Shown piece by piece: positions 58,961-64,000 of a stretch of DNA of 64,000 bases; position 1 is the stretch's first letter; the number at the start of each line of letters is the position of its first letter. Both the position numbers and the translations under genes were made by a program. The stretch spans positions 67,032,206 through 67,096,205 of the forward strand of contig CM024758.1 of assembly GCA_014218235.1 (NCBI GenBank). The letters are read 5' to 3'. The notes beneath the pieces were generated by a model, which worked only from the letters and a program-made list of their open reading frames with translations, did not search any database and was not told where the DNA came from. This DNA is from Colocasia esculenta (lineage: Eukaryota > Streptophyta > Magnoliopsida > Alismatales > Araceae).

Positions 58961-59392
58961 ATCTCTGCTTCTAGTTTCCCTTCTTTGATAGAGTTCTTCA
59001 TGTTCTTCTCTGCACCGCTCATTCTGTGTCTATTCTCATCTAAGATCATAGACATTGCTTCAAAGCATCAACCCCAATCTCATCAGCTTATATTCCACAC
59101 TTGTCAACTTTCTAATGAGCCCAGTCATGCGTGTGGCTCCTAGGATAGCTTCTAAACACTAAATCTTAACTGGCGAAGTAAATCCCCTGAACCTTTAAAC
59201 GTAGACATTTCCAACCGAAAATCAGCTTGTGGCATCTCCTCAAAAATATTTATCAACTATAAAAGAAATTATCTGAGGTAAAGTGAACTCATAAAAAAGA
59301 CATTTCTCATATTGATTTTGCCTTCTTCAAGGAGAGGGGGAGAACATCTACTTAAGATTTATTTTCCAACTGCAAAAGATATTCTTAACATT
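58961..59392. other. Unassigned part of the composite insert
   Basis: No gene. A purine run AAGGAGAGGGGGAGAAC at about 59330 resembles the polypurine stretch near copia 3' ends but no LTR follows. It ends where homology to 17645 resumes. Confidence 0.4.
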
Positions 59393-59750
59393 ATGCCATC
59401 ATCTACACAATATTTCAAAGTCTTTATAGAATTTGTCCATATATGTGGAAAATATCTAATAATGAATTAAAGATAGTTAAGAAAATAGTTAGGACTAAGT
59501 AACTTAGATTCTAACAAAGTTAATTATTTTACAGGCTATGGCGAGCCGTGGTAGGCGTAGTGCTCAGGCTAGGGAGGATGAGCATAGGCAGGAGGAGAGG
59601 GGTGAGCAGCAGGCCCCAGCACCCCAGGGTCCCACAGTACTCCCTCCACCACCACCTGTGGATTATGGCGTGTTCATGCAAGGCCTGGTTCAGGCAATGC
59701 AGACCCAGGCACAGACTCAGGCGGTACTGCAGGCCCAGTTGCAGGCTTAG

Positions 59751-59833
59751 GTTAGAGTTGTTAAATAGGAGTAGTATGTTTTGTTGAATGCATGATTGTT
59801 TATGTATTGCTTATATGTTGCTTAATGTCTCAG
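59751..59833 (+). other. Putative gag intron 1, right copy
   Basis: 83 nt, GTTAGAG...TCTCAG, collinear with 18002-18083. Confidence 0.7.
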
Positions 59834-60040
59834 GCTCAGGCTCCAGCTCCAGTTCCTCAGGAGCATGGCCATGGTGGTCCGTCCATCATGAAGAGGTTTA
59901 AGAGGATGTCTCCGCCTTCTTTTAAGGGGGAGAGTCAGCCACTCTTGGAAGAGAGCTGGATGAGGGAAGTGGAGAAGATATTCCAGGCCATAAGGTGGGC
60001 TGAAGAAGACAAAGTTAGTATGGCTACTTACATGCTACAC

Positions 60041-60112
60041 GTACTTAAAGTATATGTACTTGAGTAAGATTAAGTTTTTATTTGGATGGTGCTTATAGGT
60101 TGTGTTTTACAG
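60041..60112 (+). other. Putative gag intron 2, right copy
   Basis: 72 nt, GTACTT...TTTTACAG, collinear with 18288-18357. The acceptor keeps AG although the base before it changed. Confidence 0.72.
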
Positions 60113-60361
60113 GAGAGAGCTGATATTTGGTGGGCCTCCATGTTGGGTTGAATGTGAATATAATTCATTTTCCTTCATATTTTAATGATGACAAGTTGTG
60201 ATTTTGATGCACAACAATTGGAACATGTGAAATACATCACACATGAAATAACAATATTCAAAAAGTATGTTTCCAAACACATTTATCATTTATATTCATG
60301 ATAATATATTGAGCTAATGATTTATGTGTTTATTTCTCAGGGACAAACACTTCTTGTAAAG

Positions 60362-60695
60362 GTAGTGTCGACACACCTCCTACTGTTCTCGACGCAATGC
60401 TTCAAAGCCAAGGCAGAATATTGAAGAAATGGTGAAGTAGTGTCGACACTAGATCAAGTCAGGTCGACACTAGACCCAGCTCCCAGAGATCCCTGTCAAC
60501 AGGTCTGGACGGTGTGTTGACACGAGACCAGATGGTGTCGACACTAGATGCCTCTCCCAGAAGGCCTGTTTTGAGGATTTTCTATAGTGTGTCGACACGA
60601 GATGATGTAGTGTTGACACTAGAGACCCTTCCCAGAGAAGCTCTTTTTCCAGTCTGGGACAGTGTGTCGACACACCCTATGGGCAAGTCGACACA
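60362..60695 (+). repeat. GTGTCGACAC array in Sirevirus U3
   Basis: About ten units, exact or decayed (GTGTTGACAC, AAGTCGACAC, TTCTCGACGC). Spacer words CCCAGAAGGCCTG and CTGGGACAGTGTGTCGACAC also occur, inverted, in the family II gypsy arrays. Confidence 0.88.
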
Positions 60696-60812
60696 CTCCG
60701 AAAACTCTGTGACTTAAAGTCTCTCTTGGACACGTGGTACTCTAGGGTTTTGGTGGATCGGCCTTGGATCATGTGCCCACGACTCCTAAGGGTACTTTTG
60801 GATATTTTGGGC

Positions 60813-60820
60813 TATAAATA
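60813..60820 (+). promoter_or_regulatory. TATA box of Sirevirus LTR
   Basis: TATAAATA in GGGCTATAAATAGCC, about 120 bp after the last palindrome; transcription would start near 60845. Confidence 0.7.
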
Positions 60821-61336
60821 GCCTCCTTTAGGCCATCCAACCGTAAGAGAACACAAGAGAGCCTCCAAGAGCCTTCCAGAAATCTTGTTGGCGGCAGAGA
60901 GAGCTCTCCTCCCTGGTCTTGCTCCCCTTGTGCTTCTTCAACCCAATTCCCACATCTCCAAGCACAAGAAGTGAAGATTGATCCAAGATGAAGCAGTATG
61001 ATCAACTTCCAAGGGTGCAGATCAAGTAGAAGCAAACAATTGTGAAAACTTCAAGGAAGATCCCAAAGCACAAAGTGCAGAGCATCGGCCAGGGACTTCA
61101 AGAGTTCAAGCTTCTTCACAATTCGACATTCTACAAGGGAGTCTTCTTGAAGAACAAGGACATTTCACCGCATTCCTCATTTCCCCTTGTTTCTTCTTGG
61201 TCATTCTAGAGATTGTGCATGAACTATTGCAATAATCCTCTTGAATGAACCTTATGAGATCAGATCATTGCTAGAGGATCTGGATCTTTGTGTTTTTGTT
61301 CTAGATTTTGTATTGTGAGCTGTTGAGCTCTGGTTT

Positions 61337-61450
61337 GTGAGTCGTCGCACTCACTGTGTGGTTTGAGCCGTCGTGCTCAGTTTGGAGTCATCGTGCTCCA
61401 GGTGTTTCTTGAGTCGTCGTGCTCAAGGGTATTTGGAGTCGTCGTGCTCC
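61337..61450 (+). repeat. GAGTCGTCGTGCTC repeats downstream of TATA
   Basis: Five units of GAG(T/C)C(G/A)TCG(T/C)(G/A)CTC at about 25-bp spacing, each an imperfect dyad GAG...CTC. Similar words occur inverted in 58150-58320. Confidence 0.75.
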
Positions 61451-61797
61451 TGTATGAGTTGTACTCAACGTTTTGAGTAGTGTGGCCTCACTGTGTGAGG
61501 GGTGGACGTAGGAGTCACTAGAGGTGATTTCCGAACCACCTAAAAATCCTCTGTGCAGTGGTTTGAATTGTGGTTTGCTTTTGTATCTCGCTAGATGCAT
61601 GCATAGGGATTTCGCTCACACTACTAATTGATTTGCTCATACACTCTAATCACACTTCATATCAGTAAATTGTTTGGGTGAATTGATCTCTGATTCGAAG
61701 TAATTTTGAATTGCTTAAGCTTCCGCATTAATTGGTGTCAGATCTATTCAACCCCCCCTTCTAGATCTGATCCATCCACCCATTCGATCCTAACAAT

Positions 61798-61808
61798 TGG
61801 TATCAGAG
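61798..61808 (+). other. Primer binding site of Sirevirus
   Basis: TGGTATCAGAG, then AG in place of C, two bases after the LTR: a methionine PBS with the last base changed. Confidence 0.85.
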
Positions 61809-61936
61809 AGGGTTAATGTCTGTTACTGATCTGATTTGATTGCTTCTGTTTGATCTCTGTGTTAATTGCTAGATATAATTCCTTGTTTCATTGATTCACT
61901 GTGATTAGATATAATAATCTATTGAGTTTTGATATA

Positions 61937-63786
61937 ATGGCAAATCTCCTTAATCTGCATGAATTTTCTGTTATAATTTCAAAGAAATCACCAGTCTCAC
62001 TTTCATCAAGTTTGCCAAATGAAGCACAAAGAAAAGGAGCAAAAGAAATTCACAAGTACTTTATGGCAAAGAAGAGTCTCAATGAATCCAGAAAATCAAC
62101 AATTCATAAAGTTGTGGCTCTCACTGCACATTCTAAGAGCTCAGAGCATTCTTCATCTTCTTCAGAACACAAGAGTTCAAATGGGTCTACCAGGTCAGGT
62201 AAATCAATTCAAGACCCATCTATGTATTCTAATTTTGATTCTGAAGCAGATGAAGGCATGTCTTATGCTGAATTGGTTGAGTTCTGTGAGAAGATACAAA
62301 ATCTTAATGCAAAGCTGAACACTAAGAATAAAGATTTGAAAAAGACTTTAAAACATTGCCATAAAGAAATTGAAAATTTGACAATTACACTTGAATTGCT
62401 CCAGAACAATGATAAAGATTTTTAGAAGAAAATGAGAATTTGAAAAATGAAGTTGAAATTTTGAATTCTGAGAAAGAGAATTTGGAAGATGAAGCCCAAA
62501 TCTGTGAAAATAAACTGAATAGATTGAAAGAAAACTATGAGCTATTGAAATCAAAAGTTATTGATCTGGAAAATGAAAATGGAAAATTGATTGATCTCAA
62601 TGAAAACTTCAATTTGATAATGATCAATTAAACAAACAGATTTCTAACATGGCTCATGATCATCAAATAAATGAGAGATGCAAACAATTTGTTGAAGAAA
62701 ATCATCATCTAAAAAGAAAGATTGAATGCTTGTTGCATGACAAACCATTGAACAATGATTGTAGCAATTTAAGTAATAAAATTTCTGATTTGGAAAAACA
62801 AATTGCTCAATTTGAAAATGAAAAGAACAAGATGAAAAATGGTTTAGATGTCATACTAAATAAACTTCAAAATTCAGAAAAAGAAGTTGTTGCATTAAAA
62901 GTTGAAAAATAGAAGCTTCAACATGAATTGAAGAACACCACAAACACACGTCTTGCTTCTGTGAAAACTAAGAAAAATGAAAAGAAAACCACAATAACAT
63001 TTGTTAAAGCTGCTGCAAACAAGAACTCTGCTAATTCTAATGAAAAACTAGTGAAAGTTCTTGTTAAAAAACAGACAGAGAAAAAGAAAAATGCTGATGT
63101 CAAGAAGAATCATCTACTTCCTCCATCAGTCCAAAAAGTTTCAAGATAAGTTCCAAATTCACATCATACCAAGAGCCACCAAAAAACACCTCCTTCTCCT
63201 CATAGTAAGTCTCCTCACATGAAAAGGATATTCCAGAAAATGCATACATGCCAAGGTGAGTACCAGGAAAGAAATGCTCTCATTTGTTTTAACTGTAATA
63301 ACCTGGTCATCTTGCCAAACATTGCTGGAGTAGAAATCAACATTTCAATAAACATGCCAAATCAGTCCAATGCTTTCATTGTTATAAAATTGGTCATATT
63401 TCTAGGGACTGTTGGCACAAAAATGATTTTGTTGTGCATGCTCAGAAATTCAAGTCTAATGCATATGCTCATACACATAGGAATAAATATCATGTTCATA
63501 CTAAAAATGTTCAGAAATTTCATGTGTATAGGCATAGAAATGTTGCACAAAATCATTCTATTTCTGCTTATATTAAAAATCCAAAAATTAAAAAACTTCA
63601 TGAAAACATAGATGCATTGAGCAAGGCAAAAAGAAAATTTGGAACTAACTCTGCTAATAGTTCTATCAATGAAAGAAATGCATTTATAACAAAAATAAAA
63701 TCACTTTGGATTCAGAAATCTTTATTGCATTCTAACATTGACTTCATTGCAGGACCCAAGCAAGTGTGGGTCCCAAAACCAGCTTG
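61937..63786 (+). pseudogene. gag: Sirevirus gag: coiled coil and double zinc knuckle, core domain missing
   Basis: ATG at 61937 (MANLLNLHEFSVIISKK). After about 60 residues a Ser-rich stretch (SSEHSSSSSEHKSS) and a long Glu/Lys/Asn/Leu coiled coil (62290-62910) follow. Then a basic linker and two knuckles readable over frames at about 63284-63420: CFNC ... GHLAKHC and CFHCYKIGHISRDC. The piece ends FIAGPKQVWVPKPA at 63786. In autonomous Sireviruses a capsid-like UBN2 domain of some 200 residues precedes the Ser-rich stretch; I do not see it. Breaks: a 1-nt loss near 62423, stops near 62630 and 62910, a stop near 63147 and a frameshift in knuckle 1. Confidence 0.8.
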
Positions 63787-64000
63787 ATCAGCAAGCTAAG
63801 GAGTCTTGCAGCCATACATTGTAAATGGATTCAAGATATTGGCTGTGCAAGACAAGAAATGATTGGAAAACACATGTAATTTTTTTAAAAAAAAGCAATT
63901 GAAGTCCTTTTAGGTAAAACTTCTTTATCATTTCAAATTTGAATTGCCTGAATTGAAATGAATGTTTAATTTTTATCTGAAAAATGAGAAATGTGTTTCA
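63787..64000 (+). other. Sirevirus interior after the gag motif
   Basis: Frames are closed and A-rich. The start is probably the spacer toward protease; nothing further can be read before the window ends. Confidence 0.4.

Larger units (their letters stand above)
50766..60140. repeat. Right copy of the duplicated segment
   Basis: Partner of 1-18396. It lacks the solo LTR and the family I element, but has its own composite insert (57489-59392) in place of the family III PBS and leader, and is cut at 60140 by a Sirevirus. Confidence 0.93.
59538..60140 (+). pseudogene. gag: Family III gag, right copy, with two introns, truncated
   Basis: Exon 1 is 59538-59750; its last codon is TAG where the left copy has CAG, a premature stop. 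Exon 2 is 59834-60040 and is fully open (APAPVPQEHGHGG, then PPSFKGE, then MATYMLH). Exon 3 begins at 60113 (ERADIWWAS) and is cut after 28 bases by the Sirevirus LTR. Because exon 2 is intact here and exon 1 intact on the left, the two copies together support the exon structure. Confidence 0.82.
60141..61795 (+). repeat. 5' LTR of the Sirevirus
   Basis: 1,655 bp, TGTTGGGTTG...GATCCTAACA. U3 carries the GTGTCGACAC array (60362-60695) and TATAAATA (60813-60820). Downstream lie a GAGTCGTCGTGCTC repeat (61337-61450) and AACCCCCCCTTCTAGATCTG near the 3' end. Confidence 0.9.
60141..64000 (+). mobile_element. Sirevirus-type Ty1/copia element, 5' part
   Basis: LTR 60141-61795, methionine PBS, a coiled-coil gag with a double zinc knuckle and the GPKQVWVPK motif that precedes protease in Sirevirus-type polyproteins. 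The window ends before pol. It inserted into family III gag exon 3 next to CTCCA (60136-60140), whose second copy should lie outside the window. Confidence 0.85.

Noticed and set aside
62918..63103. Phe-rich minus-strand ORF
   Set aside because: Antisense shadow of the Lys/Asn-rich gag linker.

Overview
This is plant nuclear DNA from a repeat-rich genome. Nearly everything readable is LTR retrotransposon: Ty3/gypsy elements of the long-LTR Del/Tekay (chromovirus) type, Ty1/copia elements of Sirevirus type, one LINE-like DUF4283 fragment and one SINE. PBSs complementary to initiator-methionine tRNA (TGGTATCAGAGC) recur. The only host gene recognised is the first exon of a sphinganine C4-monooxygenase (SBH, sphingoid base hydroxylase) on the minus strand, present twice. 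I cannot name the species; the SBH exon looks grass/monocot-like from memory, which is weak evidence.

Layout. 1-7990 holds the SBH exon 1 copy (frameshifted), a SINE with a 15-bp target duplication, a truncated Sirevirus-like LTR, a minus-strand solo LTR (3698-5575) and the first part of a gypsy LTR called family III here. 7991-16964 is a complete gypsy element (family I; 8,974 bp; perfect GATAC target duplication) inserted into that LTR. 16965-19340 is the rest of the family III LTR, its PBS and an intron-containing gag-protease. 19.4-20.7 kb is a minus-strand DUF4283/LINE ORF1 fragment, and 21.6-22.6 kb another Sirevirus-like LTR piece. 22612-40965 is a family II gypsy array, LTR-internal-LTR-internal-LTR, running into a 100-N gap (40966-41065). 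After the gap come two diverged family-I-like LTR pieces (41066-43905), a minus-strand Sirevirus-like LTR full of short arrays (43906-46244), a decayed gypsy pol on the minus strand (about 46.25-48.6 kb) and unassigned DNA. From 50766 the contents of 1-18.4 kb return (SBH exon 1 intact, SINE, LTR piece, family III LTR and gag) without the two left-copy insertions, but with a 1.9-kb composite insert and a Sirevirus (60141 to the window end) of their own.

How it fits together. The two copies (1-18.4 kb and 50.77-60.14 kb) lie on opposite sides of the N gap, and each carries private insertions at sites empty in the other. This is either a real duplication or two allelic contigs scaffolded in tandem. 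The coding parts are retrotransposon gag-pol in pieces; many breaks are single-base indels that differ between otherwise identical copies, so part of the damage may be assembly error.

Most interesting: (1) nearly every LTR family carries its own array of short dyad-symmetric, CpG-containing repeats, just upstream of the TATA box where both can be seen in Sirevirus-like LTRs; (2) the GTGTCGACAC array and its flanks are shared between a gypsy LTR and copia LTRs; (3) family III gag contains two small phase-0 GT-AG introns at identical places in both copies.
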